A stretch of DNA of 64,000 bases from Amycolatopsis sp. DSM 110486 (GTDB lineage: Bacteria > Actinomycetota > Actinomycetes > Mycobacteriales > Pseudonocardiaceae). The stretch's first letter is position 1; every line of letters starts with the position of its first letter. A program made the position numbers and the translations under genes. Of the stretch, positions 34,182 through 43,518 are shown in pieces. The DNA is taken from assembly GCF_019468465.1 (NCBI RefSeq), contig NZ_CP080519.1:9789001-9853000 (forward strand), written 5' to 3'. The notes under the pieces were generated by a model. The model was not told the origin of the DNA. It did not search any database and saw nothing but the letters and a program-made list of their open reading frames with translations.

Positions 34182-34469
34182 GTGTTCTCAGCCGTACTGG
34201 CGGGACCGCGGGTCACCGTGCACCTGGTCCGGCGGTTGTTCGCGGCGCTGCTGGAGGCGGCCGAGGCCGTCCCGCGGATCGCGAGCGCGCTCGACGACGT
34301 GCGGGCGACGCTGCGCCACCTCGAGCGCCTGCTCGCCTACGTCGCCGAGGAGCTGCCGGACCTCGCCGACCAGGTGGAGCAGATCCGCGCCCGCGTCGAC
34401 AGCACGGAGGAAACGTCGAAGTGCAGCGTCCCTCCAGCGGTCACTCCAGCGTCGCGACGAAGCGGCTGA
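34182..34469 (+). CDS. Small hypothetical coiled-coil protein
   Basis: 95 aa. GTG 34182 follows a strong GAGGAGGGG. A hydrophobic/amphipathic start (FSAVLAGPRVTVHLVRRLFA) is followed by a probable coiled coil (LDDVRATLRHLERLLAYVAE and LPDLADQVEQIRARVDSTEE). It overlaps the convergent PH-like membrane protein gene by 29 bp. No family recognised. Confidence 0.6.
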   Translation: MFSAVLAGPRVTVHLVRRLFAALLEAAEAVPRIASALDDVRATLRHLERLLAYVAEELPDLADQVEQIRARVDSTEETSKCSVPPAVTPASRRSG

Positions 34470-35097
34470 CGGCCTCCATCGGGAACCGCTGGATGTAACG
34501 CCCGGCCGGGGCCGCCGACGCGAGCCGGTACAGCGGCCGCTCGGCCACGGCGTCGCCACGCGCCTCCGACCGCAGCTCCGCCACCAGCAGCTCGGAGAAC
34601 ACCAGCCCGTTGGCCTCGGTGTTGTTCAGCAGCGCGTCGGCGACCCGGCGCAGCTGCAGCGCGCCCAGCTCACGCCCGCCTGTACCGGCGAACACGGCGA
34701 GGTCGACCTTCACGGTCTTGCGCCGCTTGCCCGCGTTCACGAGCAGGCTCACCGTGCGGGTGCCGCGCACGTCGCCGATCACGATGTCGAGCCGCTCCGC
34801 CTCGACGAGCCCGATGCGCCGGATGCCCCACGTACGCACGACCAGCGTCGTGCCTTCGAGCCAGACCCGGCGGCGCAGCGTGTAGAGAACGATGTACAGC
34901 AAGGGAAGCGCCACGACCACCGCGACGATCAGCCCCGCCAGCTGCCCGCCGATCAGCCCGGCGATGCCACCGAACGCCGCGGCCACGATCACCGCGCCGA
35001 TGAAGCCGGACCACGCGCGCCGGCGGGTGAGCTTCACATCCTCGGCGAACAGCGGCAGCCGTTCCGGTGCGCCCTTGACGCCGTCCTGCTCGGTCAT
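34441..35097 (-). CDS. Membrane protein with two helices and a PH-like domain
   Basis: 218 aa. A short cytoplasmic start is followed by a hairpin of two helices (about 30-75; GFIGAVIVAAAFGGIAGLIG, LAGLIVAVVVALPLLYIVLY) and a beta-rich domain (RRRVWLEGTTLVVRTWGIRR...AERLDIVIGDVR) that looks like a bacterial PH domain. ATG 35097 lies ten bases after GGAGG; a GTG at 35106 overlapping the upstream stop is an alternative. It is probably co-transcribed with the MBL hydrolase. Function unknown. Confidence 0.75.
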   Translation of the reverse strand: MTEQDGVKGAPERLPLFAEDVKLTRRRAWSGFIGAVIVAAAFGGIAGLIGGQLAGLIVAVVVALPLLYIVLYTLRRRVWLEGTTLVVRTWGIRRIGLVEAERLDIVIGDVRGTRTVSLLVNAGKRRKTVKVDLAVFAGTGGRELGALQLRRVADALLNNTEANGLVFSELLVAELRSEARGDAVAERPLYRLASAAPAGRYIQRFPMEAVSRFVATLE

Positions 35098-35102
35098 GCC
35101 CG

Positions 35103-35678
35103 TCACGCCTCCGCCGCCGTGAGCGCGGGGTTGGTCGCGCGTTCGCGCCCGATGGTCGTGGCGGGCCCGTGGCCCGGCAGCACCACGGTGTCGTCGGGCA
35201 GGGTCAGCAGCTTCGTCCGCAACGATCTCTCCAGTTCGGCGCCGGAGTCGTCGGAGCGCCCGATCGACCCGGCGAACAGCGTGTCCCCCGTGAGCACCAG
35301 CCTGCCACCTTCGCTCGCCCGCACGGCGAAAGCCACCGAACCCGGCGTGTGGCCGGGCATGGCCACGACCTCGAGCGCCAGACCCGCCACTTCGAGCGGG
35401 CCTTCGGCCAGCGGCACCGACGGTCCCGCGAACCACTCGCGGTCGGCCGGGTGCAAGTGCAGCGGGAGGTCGTGGCCGGCGGCGCCGGCGACGTGGTCGG
35501 GGTGACCGTGGGTGGCGAGCAGCGCGACCGGTGTGAGCCCGTGCTCGGCCAGCGCGGCCGCGAGCGGCTCTGCGGCCTCCTGCGCGGGGTCCACGACCAC
35601 GCACTCGCCGCCGGGCGCCGGGGCAAGCAGATAGCAGTTCGCGCGCAGCGGCCCTGCGGCGAACCCGACGACGAGCAC
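35103..35678 (-). CDS. MBL-fold metallohydrolase (glyoxalase II-like)
   Basis: 191 aa. The zinc motif is THGHPDHVAG (HxHxDH). Other ligands are in AMPGHTPGSVAF, the bridging Asp is in LTGDTLFAGSIGRSD, and the last His is in VLPGHGPATTIGRERATNP. This matches glyoxalase II-like hydrolases found next to rel and the cyclophilin gene in mycobacteria (Rv2581c position). GTG 35678 is favoured by AGGAGGGG spacing; a TTG three bases upstream is less likely. Confidence 0.9.
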   Translation of the reverse strand: MLVVGFAAGPLRANCYLLAPAPGGECVVVDPAQEAAEPLAAALAEHGLTPVALLATHGHPDHVAGAAGHDLPLHLHPADREWFAGPSVPLAEGPLEVAGLALEVVAMPGHTPGSVAFAVRASEGGRLVLTGDTLFAGSIGRSDDSGAELERSLRTKLLTLPDDTVVLPGHGPATTIGRERATNPALTAAEA

Positions 35679-35824
35679 CAAACCCCTCCTGTCCCGGCGT
35701 TGGCGAAGCGGCGCTGATCACGATCGGATCGAGACTAGCGGCCCCGGTACAGAGTCCTCACAGGCTGTGCCCATACACTGCCGCTACCTCAGACGTGTGA
35801 CATCGAGCCTGAACTGGAGGGCGG

Positions 35825-36712
35825 GTGGCGACCAACCAGCAGCGCCGTGAAGCCGCTAAGCGGAAACTCGAGCGGCAGATCGAGCGCCGGCGGGACCGGG
35901 CCAAGCGACGCAAGATCGTGGGCGCTGGAGTGGTCGGCGGTGTCGTCCTCATCGTGGCCGGGGTAGTCGTGTGGGTCGTGAACAGCGGCGGTGGCGACGA
36001 CACGACGGCGGCCGCCAGCCCGCCGCCGTCGAGCTCGGCCCCGCCGGTGCCGACCGTCGGCCAGATCCCGACGCAGCGCACCGCGCTGCCGACGCGGCCG
36101 AAGGCCCTGCCGAACCCGACCACGTGCGCGTACCCGGCCGACACGCAGAGCGCGCCGCCGCCGAAGAAGACCACGGCGCCGGACGGCAAGAACGTGTCGT
36201 CGCAGGGCAAGGTCGACATCACGATGAAGACCACCGTCGGCGACATCCCGATCACGCTCGACCGCGCGCTGGCGCCGTGCACCGTCGAAGCGTTCGTGAG
36301 CCTGGCGAAGCAGGGCTTCTACACCGACACGATCTGCCACCGCCTCGGCGTCACCGACCTGCAGATGCTGCAGTGCGGCGACCCGAACGCCAAGGGCGAC
36401 GTGAACGCGGACGGCACCGGCGGCCCCGGCTTCACCATCCCGGACGAGTTCATCGACGGCGAGAAGTACGGCCGCGGCATCCTCGCCATGGCCAACACGG
36501 GCCAGCCCAACTCGGGCGGTAGCCAGTTCTTCATGGTCTACGGCACCGCCGAGCTGCCCCCGAACTACACCATCTTCGGCAGCATCTCCGACGACGGCCT
36601 CAAGGTCCTCGACGCGATCGCCAAGACGGGCATCGGCACCGTCGGCCAGGACGGCGCGACCGGTGAGCCGAAGCAGCAGGTCAAGTTCACGGCCGTGAAC
36701 GTCGCGGCCTGA
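35825..36712 (+). CDS. Membrane-anchored cyclophilin-type peptidyl-prolyl isomerase
   Basis: 295 aa. A basic coiled N-terminus (about 1-31), one helix (about 32-52), a Pro/Ser linker and a cyclophilin domain (about 128-293; VDITMKTTVGDIPITLDRAL, GFYTDTICHRLG, GGPGFTIPDEF, ANTGQPNSGGSQFFMVYG). The domain faces outward and should assist folding of exported proteins. The catalytic Arg (CHRLG) and QFFM are kept. GTG 35825 follows GGAGGGCG. It occupies the position of Rv2582 in mycobacteria. The next gene begins directly after its stop. Confidence 0.92.
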   Translation: MATNQQRREAAKRKLERQIERRRDRAKRRKIVGAGVVGGVVLIVAGVVVWVVNSGGGDDTTAAASPPPSSSAPPVPTVGQIPTQRTALPTRPKALPNPTTCAYPADTQSAPPPKKTTAPDGKNVSSQGKVDITMKTTVGDIPITLDRALAPCTVEAFVSLAKQGFYTDTICHRLGVTDLQMLQCGDPNAKGDVNADGTGGPGFTIPDEFIDGEKYGRGILAMANTGQPNSGGSQFFMVYGTAELPPNYTIFGSISDDGLKVLDAIAKTGIGTVGQDGATGEPKQQVKFTAVNVAA

Positions 36713-37498
36713 GTGTCTTTCCCGTTCGAGCTGAACGGCGCTGAACCCGGCGCCGTTCAGCTCGCTCGCGTTCTGGGCGGCTACGGCCACTTCACCGCGA
36801 TGCAGGTGCGCGACGGCCGGGTCCGCGGCCTCGACCTGCACCTCACGCGGCTGGCCACGAGCACCTCGCTGCTGTTCGGCGGCGAACTCGACCTCTCCCT
36901 CGTCCGCGGCTACGTCCGCAAGCTCGTTGCCGGGCAAGGCGCGCTGTCCGTGCGCGTGCTCATCGCGTCCCGCTCCAGCGAAGAAGCTCCCGTCATGGAG
37001 CCCGAAATCCTCGTGCGCACCGGTCCCCCGCACGAGCACGTCGCCGACCCGATCCGGCTGAGGTCGGTGCGATACCAGCGCGACTTGCCCGAGGTGAAGC
37101 ACACCGGCACGTTCGGGCTTGTCCACCACTCGCGCCAGGCCGTGCTCGCGGGCTACGACGACGCGGTGTTCATCGACCACAGTGGACACCTCAGCGAAGC
37201 GTCCATTTGGAACCTCGGGTTCCTCGAGGGCGACACCGTGGTGTGGCCGGAAGCCGCGGTGCTGCCGGGCATCACCTACCTGCTGCTGAAGGAACGGCTC
37301 GGCGCCGCCGGGGTCGCGCAGGTGACCCGCCCGGTCCATCCCCGCGAGCTCCCCGGCTTCGACGCCGTCTTCCTCACCAACTCCGAGACCGTCGGCCGGC
37401 CCGTCGCGTCCGTCGACGGTGTGGCGCTGCGCAACGACCCCGCCGCCGCGCGGCTGCTCGCCGCGGCGTACGAAAGCGTGCCCTGGGAAGAGATCTGA
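36713..37498 (+). CDS. Aminotransferase class IV (BCAT/ADC-lyase fold)
   Basis: 261 aa. PLP fold type IV: the Schiff-base Lys is in LPEVKHTGTFGLVHHSRQAV, with FIDHSGHLSEASIWNLGFLE and VFLTNSETVGRPVASVDGVA following the family pattern. The start GTG follows the cyclophilin stop with no gap, so the two are co-translated. It could be a branched-chain aminotransferase, a D-amino acid transaminase or an aminodeoxychorismate lyase; sequence alone does not decide. Confidence 0.88.
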   Translation: MSFPFELNGAEPGAVQLARVLGGYGHFTAMQVRDGRVRGLDLHLTRLATSTSLLFGGELDLSLVRGYVRKLVAGQGALSVRVLIASRSSEEAPVMEPEILVRTGPPHEHVADPIRLRSVRYQRDLPEVKHTGTFGLVHHSRQAVLAGYDDAVFIDHSGHLSEASIWNLGFLEGDTVVWPEAAVLPGITYLLLKERLGAAGVAQVTRPVHPRELPGFDAVFLTNSETVGRPVASVDGVALRNDPAAARLLAAAYESVPWEEI

Positions 37499-37505
37499 GC
37501 GCCCC

Positions 37506-38285
37506 TCAGCGGTGCGTGAACTTCGGCGGCCGGCGGTTCAGGAAGGCGTCGACGCCCTCCGCGTAGTCTTCGCCGTGCAGTGCGGCGAGGCGGATGGCGT
37601 CCACTTCGTCGTCGGGCGTTTGCCGGCCCGCGACGATCTTCTCGATGATGCGGTTCATGCCGCGGATCGAGGTCTGCGAGCGGGAGCAGAGGGTGTCCAC
37701 GAAGGCCGCGGTGGCCGCGAGGAGGCCTTCGGCGGCGTGGAGGTCGTTGACGAGGCCGATCTCGCGGGCGCGCACGGCGTCGATGAGCTCGCCGGACAGC
37801 AGGAGGTACCTGGCGTTCGCGGGGCCGACGAGGGAGACCAGCAGGCGCGTCGAGTCGAAGTGGAAGACGATGCCCAGCTTGGCGGGCGTGATGCCGAAGC
37901 GCGCGTCTTCCGAGGCGAAGCGGAAGTCGCACGCCACCGACAGCTGGCAGCCGCCGCCGATGCAGTTGCCCTGGATCATGGCGACGGACGGTTTGCGCAT
38001 CGAGGTCAGGGCGGCCACGGCGCCGTCGACGGCCTTGTCGTAGGTGGCCGCGCCGTCGGCGGTGGAACGCAGGTCGCGGAACTCGCTGATGTCGGCGCCG
38101 GCCGAGAAGTGCTTGCCCGCACCCGTGAGCACGAGGACCTTGAGCGCCGGGTCGGCCTCGACCTCGGCCACGACGTCCGGGATCGCCGACCACATGCCGT
38201 AGGTGATGGCGTTCATCTTCTCCGGCCGGGCGAACGTCAGCCGCGCGACTTCGCCGTCGCGCGTGAACTCGAATCCGTCGGTCAT
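37506..38285 (-). CDS. Enoyl-CoA hydratase/isomerase family protein
   Basis: 259 aa crotonase fold. The oxyanion-hole segments are GAGKHFSAGADISEF and MIQGNCIGGGCQLSVACDFR, followed by SEDARFGITPAKLGIV. Only one of the two usual catalytic Glu positions is apparent, so it may be an isomerase or another crotonase rather than a classic hydratase. It is convergent with the aminotransferase gene (7-bp gap). Confidence 0.9.
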   Translation of the reverse strand: MTDGFEFTRDGEVARLTFARPEKMNAITYGMWSAIPDVVAEVEADPALKVLVLTGAGKHFSAGADISEFRDLRSTADGAATYDKAVDGAVAALTSMRKPSVAMIQGNCIGGGCQLSVACDFRFASEDARFGITPAKLGIVFHFDSTRLLVSLVGPANARYLLLSGELIDAVRAREIGLVNDLHAAEGLLAATAAFVDTLCSRSQTSIRGMNRIIEKIVAGRQTPDDEVDAIRLAALHGEDYAEGVDAFLNRRPPKFTHR

Positions 38286-38345
38286 GCCAGCACCCTAGCG
38301 GGATCGCCCTGCGCGAAACCCGCGTCTGTGACCAGCTCCCCGCGC

Positions 38346-38351
38346 TAGCGT
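38346..38351 (+). promoter_or_regulatory. -10 element of a leaderless promoter
   Basis: TAGCGT followed by seven bases (GGCACCC) and the ATG at 38359, without a Shine-Dalgarno. Confidence 0.5.
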
Positions 38352-38358
38352 GGCACCC

Positions 38359-39222
38359 ATGGGGATGATCGAGGTCGACGGCGTGCGGTTCGGCTACGAC
38401 GAGGCCGGCGAGGGCCCGCCCGTGGTGCTAGTGCACGCCGGGCTCGCCGACCGGCGCATGTGGGACCACCAGTTCGCGGCCCTGGCCGAACACCACCGCG
38501 TGATCCGCTACGACCGCCGCGGCCACGGCGACTCGCAGGCGGCCGAAGGCACCGTCTCCCACCACCGCGACCTGCTCGCGCTCATGTCCGCGCTCGGCAT
38601 CGACCGCGCCGCGCTCGCCGGCTCCTCGATGGGCGGCGCCTACGCCCTCGACACCGCACTCGCCGCGCCCGAGCGCGTCACGAGCATCGCCCTGATCGGC
38701 GCCGGTCTGTCCGGGCACGACTGGCCCGAGCCCATGGCGTCGGACAGCCGCGAAGCCATGCTCGCCGCGGTGCCGCTCGAGAAGCTCAAGCGCTACCTCG
38801 ACCACACCGCCGACCACATCGACGAGGCAGACGTCCGAGCCATCGCCGACGCCAACGTCCGCTATCTCGTCGTCGGTCCACATCGGACACAATCGGACGT
38901 CGCCCAAGATTTCTACGCCCGCGCCCTCGAAATGTGCGAGGGCGTCTACCGCCGCGAGTGGACCGATCCGAAGTGGACGGAGGACGTCCCCGACAGCCGT
39001 CACCGTCTCGGCGAGATCACCGCACCCACGCTGGTGGTCATCGGCCGAGAAGACGGCTCAGGCCTGCTGGAGCTGGCCGACAAGTTCGAGCAGGAGATCC
39101 CCGGCTCGACCCGGCTCGACCTGCCCGACACCGGCCACCTGCCCCCGATGGAGCGCCCCGCCGAAGTGACCGAAGCGCTCCGCTCGTGGTTCGAGGATCA
39201 GGAAGCCGACGTGACCCGGTAG
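38359..39222 (+). CDS. Alpha/beta-fold hydrolase
   Basis: 287 aa. The oxyanion region is [15 protein letters not shown], the nucleophile elbow is [11 protein letters not shown], the acid is in [11 protein letters not shown] and the catalytic His is in [13 protein letters not shown], so the triad is complete. The substrate is unknown. The message appears leaderless. The 3' end overlaps the convergent rel gene by 25 bp. Confidence 0.9.
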   Translation: MGMIEVDGVRFGYDEAGEGPPVVLVHAGLADRRMWDHQFAALAEHHRVIRYDRRGHGDSQAAEGTVSHHRDLLALMSALGIDRAALAGSSMGGAYALDTALAAPERVTSIALIGAGLSGHDWPEPMASDSREAMLAAVPLEKLKRYLDHTADHIDEADVRAIADANVRYLVVGPHRTQSDVAQDFYARALEMCEGVYRREWTDPKWTEDVPDSRHRLGEITAPTLVVIGREDGSGLLELADKFEQEIPGSTRLDLPDTGHLPPMERPAEVTEALRSWFEDQEADVTR

Positions 39223-41561
39223 ACGTCGTACACACCCTCGACGCCCCGGACCACCTTCAGCACGTGACCGAGGTGCTTCGGGTCGCCCATCTCGAACGAG
39301 AACCGGCTCACGGCCACGCGGTCGCGCGTGGTCGTGACCGACGCCGAGAGGATGTTGACCTTCTCGTCGGCCAGCACCTTGGTGACGTCCGACAGCAGCC
39401 GGTGCCGGTCGAGCGCCTCGACCTGGATGGCCACCAGGAACACCGACGAGGACGACGGTGCCCACTCCACCTCGACCAGCCGCTCGGGCTGGGTGCGCAG
39501 GTCCTCGGCGTTGGTGCAGTCCGTGCGGTGCACGCTCACGCCACCGCCGCGCGTGACGAACCCGAGGATCTCGTCGCCCGGCACCGGGGTGCAACAACGG
39601 GCGAGCTTGGCCCACACGTCGCTGGCGCCCTTCACGATGACGCCGACGTCGTTGGACCCGCGCCGCCGCGAAACCGTGGACGGCGTGGCCCGCTCGGCGA
39701 GCTCCTCCTCCGCCTCGTCGACGCCGCCGATGAGCGCAACCAGCCGCTGCACCACGTGCTTCGCGCTGGTGTGGCCCTCCCCCACGGCCGCGTACAGCGA
39801 GGAGATGTCGCCGTGGCGCAGCTCCTTGGCGACCGAGCCCATGGACTCCGCCGAGACGAGCCGCTGAATGGGCAGCCCGACCTTGCGGATCTCCTTGGTG
39901 ATCGCCTCCTTGCCCGCGTCGATCGCCTCGTCGCGGCGCTCCTTCGCGAACCACTGGCGGATCTTCGCGCGCGCCTTCGGCGACCCGGCGAACTGCAGCC
40001 AGTCGCGGCTCGGGCCGGCGTTCTCCGCCTTCGAGGTGAAGATCTCGACGTTCTCGCCGTTCTCCAGCTTGCGCTCGAGAGCCACGAGACGGCCGTTCAC
40101 GCGGGCGCCGATGCAGCGGTGGCCCACCTCGGTGTGCACGGCGTAGGCGAAGTCGACCGGCGTCGAGTCCGCCGGCAGCGTGATCACGTCGCCCTTCGGC
40201 GTGAACACGAAGATCTCGCGCGCGGCCAGCTCGTAGCGCAGCGACTCGAGGAAGTCACCCGGGTCCGCGGCCTCGCGCTGCCAGTCGAGCAGCTGGCGCA
40301 TCCACGCGATCTCGTCAACGTCCATCGAGTTCCCGCTGTGGGTGCCCTTGGTTTCCTTGTACCGCCAGTGCGCCGCGATGCCGTACTCGGCGGTCCGGTG
40401 CATCTCGTACGTGCGGATCTGCACCTCGAGCGGCTTGCCGTCCGGACCGATCACGGTGGTGTGCAGCGACTGGTACACGCCGAAGCGCGGCTGGGCGATG
40501 TAGTCCTTGAACCGCCCGGGCACCGGCTGCCACAGCGCGTGGACGACACCCATGGCGGCGTAGCAGTCGCGCACGTCCTCCACGAGGATTCGCACGCCCA
40601 CCAGGTCGTGGATGTCGTCGAGGTCGCGCCCGCGCACGATCATCTTCTGGTGGATCGAGTAGTAGTGCTTCGGCCGGCCCTCGACCTTGGCGGTGATCCG
40701 CGACGACACGAGGTTGCCCGTGAGGTCGGCGATCACCTTGCGCAGGTACGTGTCGCGCGAGGGCGCGCGGTCGGCGACCAGGCGCACGATCTCGTCGTAC
40801 TTCTTCGGCTGCAGGATCGCGAACGCGAGGTCTTCGAGCTCCCACTTGACCGTCGCCATGCCGAGGCGGTGGGCCAGCGGGGCGAGCACCTCCAGCGTCT
40901 CGCGGGCCTTGCGGGCCTGCTTCTCCGGCGGGAGGAAGCGCATGGTGCGCATGTTGTGCAGCCGGTCGGCCAGCTTGATGACCAGCACCCGCGGGTCCTT
41001 CGCCATGGCGATGACCATCTTGCGGATCGTCTCGGCCTCGGCCGACATGCCGAGCTTGACCTTGTCCAGCTTGGTGACGCCGTCGACGAGCTCGCCGACC
41101 TTGTCGCCGAAGTCGGCCTTCAGCTGGTCGAGCGAGAAGCCCGTGTCCTCCACGGTGTCGTGCAGCAGCGCCGCGACGAGTGTGGTGGTGTCCATGCCCA
41201 GCTCGGCGAGGATCGTGGCCACGGCGAGCGGGTGCGTGATGTACGGGTCGCCGGACTTGCGCCGCTGGTCGCGGTGCAGCTCCTCGGCGACGTCGTAGGC
41301 GCGCTGCAGCAGCGCGAGGTCGGCGTTGGGGTGCAGCTCGCGGTGGATGACGGCGAGCGGCTCGAGCACCTGCTTCACGGGCGCGGCCCGTTGGGCCGTG
41401 ATCCGGCGAGCCAGACGGGCCCGCACCCGGCGGGTCGCCGACGGGTTGGGCGCGGCCCCGTTCGCCTTCGGCGGCGGCACCGACTGCGCACCACGCGCAC
41501 CGGAGCCATCCTTCGCGGGCACCGGCTTGGCGGGCACCGCGGCGTCGAGCTCTTGGCTCAC
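39198..41561 (-). CDS. rel: Bifunctional (p)ppGpp synthetase/hydrolase
   Basis: 787 aa long RSH protein. HD hydrolase domain ([32 protein letters not shown]), synthetase domain ([32 protein letters not shown] and QIRT), TGS domain ([20 protein letters not shown]), zinc-finger/conserved Cys domain ([15 protein letters not shown]) and a C-terminal ACT domain. It makes and degrades the stringent-response alarmone. GTG 41561 gives proper spacing from AGGAGG; GTG 41567 would overlap the ribosome site. Downstream of apt on the same strand, as in mycobacteria. Confidence 0.96.
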   Translation of the reverse strand: MSQELDAAVPAKPVPAKDGSGARGAQSVPPPKANGAAPNPSATRRVRARLARRITAQRAAPVKQVLEPLAVIHRELHPNADLALLQRAYDVAEELHRDQRRKSGDPYITHPLAVATILAELGMDTTTLVAALLHDTVEDTGFSLDQLKADFGDKVGELVDGVTKLDKVKLGMSAEAETIRKMVIAMAKDPRVLVIKLADRLHNMRTMRFLPPEKQARKARETLEVLAPLAHRLGMATVKWELEDLAFAILQPKKYDEIVRLVADRAPSRDTYLRKVIADLTGNLVSSRITAKVEGRPKHYYSIHQKMIVRGRDLDDIHDLVGVRILVEDVRDCYAAMGVVHALWQPVPGRFKDYIAQPRFGVYQSLHTTVIGPDGKPLEVQIRTYEMHRTAEYGIAAHWRYKETKGTHSGNSMDVDEIAWMRQLLDWQREAADPGDFLESLRYELAAREIFVFTPKGDVITLPADSTPVDFAYAVHTEVGHRCIGARVNGRLVALERKLENGENVEIFTSKAENAGPSRDWLQFAGSPKARAKIRQWFAKERRDEAIDAGKEAITKEIRKVGLPIQRLVSAESMGSVAKELRHGDISSLYAAVGEGHTSAKHVVQRLVALIGGVDEAEEELAERATPSTVSRRRGSNDVGVIVKGASDVWAKLARCCTPVPGDEILGFVTRGGGVSVHRTDCTNAEDLRTQPERLVEVEWAPSSSSVFLVAIQVEALDRHRLLSDVTKVLADEKVNILSASVTTTRDRVAVSRFSFEMGDPKHLGHVLKVVRGVEGVYDVYRVTSAS

Positions 41562-41739
41562 CCGCACCTCCTGCTGCTCGTGCGGCCTTCGAACCCCCAG
41601 GGTAGCCGCTCGGCCGCGTGGCCTCGCCGCCTACGTCCGATCGGCAGACGGCGCGCCGCCGAGCACCGGCGGAACCACACGTTGTTCAACGCCGCGCGAG
41701 CGTCCCGGCTTCCCGGCCGTTCGCGCTGGTGACGCGGGA

Positions 41740-42258
41740 TCAGACGACCTGCAGCGCTTCGACCCGGCGACCCGCCAGCACGCCACGACCACCGAGCGCC
41801 GCGAGCTCCAGCACCACCGACACGCCGTCGACCACGGCGCCGGCGTCTTCGAGCAGCTTGGCCGTCGCGGCGACCGTGCCACCGGTGGCGAGGACGTCGT
41901 CAATCACCCCGACGCGCTGGCCGGGGTGCACGACGCCGGCCGGCAGCTCCACGCCGGCGGTGCCGTACTCGAGCGCGTAGTCGACCCGGCCGGCCACCGA
42001 CGGCAGCTTGCCGGGCTTGCGGATGAGCACCACGCCGAGGCCGCGCGCGTACCCGACGGCCGCGGCGAGGAGGAACCCGCGAGCCTCGACGCCGGCCAGC
42101 AGCTCAACCCCGGGGCTGAGCTTGCCGGCCAGGGCGTCGACGACCGTGGCGAACCCGGGGCCGTCCGCGAAGAGCGGGCTCAGGTCGCGGAACAGCACGC
42201 CGGGCTCGGGAAAGTCCGGCACCTCGGCGATCAGGCCGAGGGCCTTCTCCAGCTCCAT
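41740..42258 (-). CDS. apt: Adenine phosphoribosyltransferase
   Basis: 172 aa. The PRPP-binding loop VGVIDDVLATGGTVAATAKL and the N-terminal FPEPGVLFRDLSPLFADG match APT. It salvages adenine to AMP, fitting the neighbouring nucleotide-alarmone gene rel. It begins 5 bp after the secF stop, so it belongs to the sec operon. Confidence 0.94.
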   Translation of the reverse strand: MELEKALGLIAEVPDFPEPGVLFRDLSPLFADGPGFATVVDALAGKLSPGVELLAGVEARGFLLAAAVGYARGLGVVLIRKPGKLPSVAGRVDYALEYGTAGVELPAGVVHPGQRVGVIDDVLATGGTVAATAKLLEDAGAVVDGVSVVLELAALGGRGVLAGRRVEALQVV

Positions 42259-42263
42259 CCGGC

Positions 42264-43517
42264 TCAGCGCTTCCGCTTCGCCGACGACACGCCGCCACCG
42301 GTGCGGCGCGGCTTGTTCTGCGGGCGCGCCTTCGGGGTGCGCGCCGGAACGCCGGCCGCCGCGGCCATCGCCTTCTCCTTGCGGAGCTCGGCGGCCAGGG
42401 CGTCGTCGTCCGCCGCGTCGAAGTCCTCGCCCGCGGCCTCGCGAGCGGCGGCCTTGGCCCGGCGGGCCGCGACGCGCTGTGCCTGCTGCTGGTACTGCGG
42501 CTCACGCATCTTGAGGTCGACCAGCAGCGGCGTCGCGAGCGCGACCGACGACAGCACACCGACCAGCGTGCCCGTGAGCTGCACGAGCGCCAGGTCCTGC
42601 AGCGTGCCCGAGCCGAGCAGGATGTACCCGACGATGAGCAGGCCGAGGATCGGCAGCAGGGCGATGAACGCCGTGTTGAACGACCGCATCAGCGTCTGGT
42701 TCAGCGCCAGGTTCGCCGCTTCGGGGTACGTGCGGCGGGTGAGGCCGAGCAGGCCGCGCGTGTTCTCGCGGACCTTGTCGAACACCACCACCGTGTCGTA
42801 CAGCGAGAACCCGAGGATGGTCAGCAGGCCGATCACCGTCGCCGGCGTGACCTCGAAGCCGACGAGCGAATACACGCCCGCCGTGACCACGATGTCGTGG
42901 ATCAGCGAGATCAGCGCGGCCGCGGCCATCCGGGTGTCGAAGTAGATCGCCAGGAAGATCACCACGGCCACGAGGAAGACCGCGAGCGCGATCAGCGCCT
43001 GCCTCGAGATCTCGTCGCCCCACGACGCGCTCACCGCGCTGTCGCTGATGGCCTGCACGCTCGCCTGGTTGTCCGCCCCGATCGGCGCCCAGTCGGTGAA
43101 CAGCTGCTGCTTCACCTTCGCGACCTGGTCGGCCGGCAGTGCCTCCGAGCGGATCTGGATGGTGGCCGCGTTGCCCGTGCCCACGCGCTGGGTCTCCGAC
43201 GGCTGCTCGCCCAGCGCCTTGGTGAACGACTCGGCCGCCTGCGAAGTGCTGATGTCACCGCGCGCGCCGTGCGCGGGCAGCTGGATCTGCGTGCCGCCCT
43301 CGAACTCGATGCCGACGTTGAAGCCGCGGATGAACATCGAGCCGATGCAGACGAGCACCAGCGCCGCGAAGAAGATGTACCAGCGCTTGCGCTTGCCGAT
43401 GATGTCGAACGCGCCCGTGCCGACGTAGAGCCGGTGGAAGACGCTTTCCTTCTTGCCGGACGGGGTGGCCTTGCCGGCGCCCGATTCGGCGTCCGTGCCC
43501 AGGTCTTCGACGCCCAC
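42264..43517 (-). CDS. secF: Protein translocase subunit SecF
   Basis: 417 aa with six helices. VGIEFEGGTQIQLPAHG, SVSASWGDEISRQALIALAV and LTILGFSLYDTVVVFDKVRE followed by N are typical SecF segments. The cytoplasmic tail of about 70 aa is rich in Ala/Lys/Arg. SecF with SecD uses the proton gradient to pull exported proteins outward. The GTG at 43517 lies one base past the secD stop, so synthesis is coupled. Confidence 0.96.
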   Translation of the reverse strand: MGVEDLGTDAESGAGKATPSGKKESVFHRLYVGTGAFDIIGKRKRWYIFFAALVLVCIGSMFIRGFNVGIEFEGGTQIQLPAHGARGDISTSQAAESFTKALGEQPSETQRVGTGNAATIQIRSEALPADQVAKVKQQLFTDWAPIGADNQASVQAISDSAVSASWGDEISRQALIALAVFLVAVVIFLAIYFDTRMAAAALISLIHDIVVTAGVYSLVGFEVTPATVIGLLTILGFSLYDTVVVFDKVRENTRGLLGLTRRTYPEAANLALNQTLMRSFNTAFIALLPILGLLIVGYILLGSGTLQDLALVQLTGTLVGVLSSVALATPLLVDLKMREPQYQQQAQRVAARRAKAAAREAAGEDFDAADDDALAAELRKEKAMAAAAGVPARTPKARPQNKPRRTGGGVSSAKRKR

Positions 43518-43518
43518 G

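Noticed and set aside
38460..41732. Open frame of 1090 codons on the plus strand opposite rel
   Set aside because: Composition is Arg/His/Leu-rich with no recognisable domain; rel on the other strand is unmistakable. Long antisense frames are expected at this GC content.
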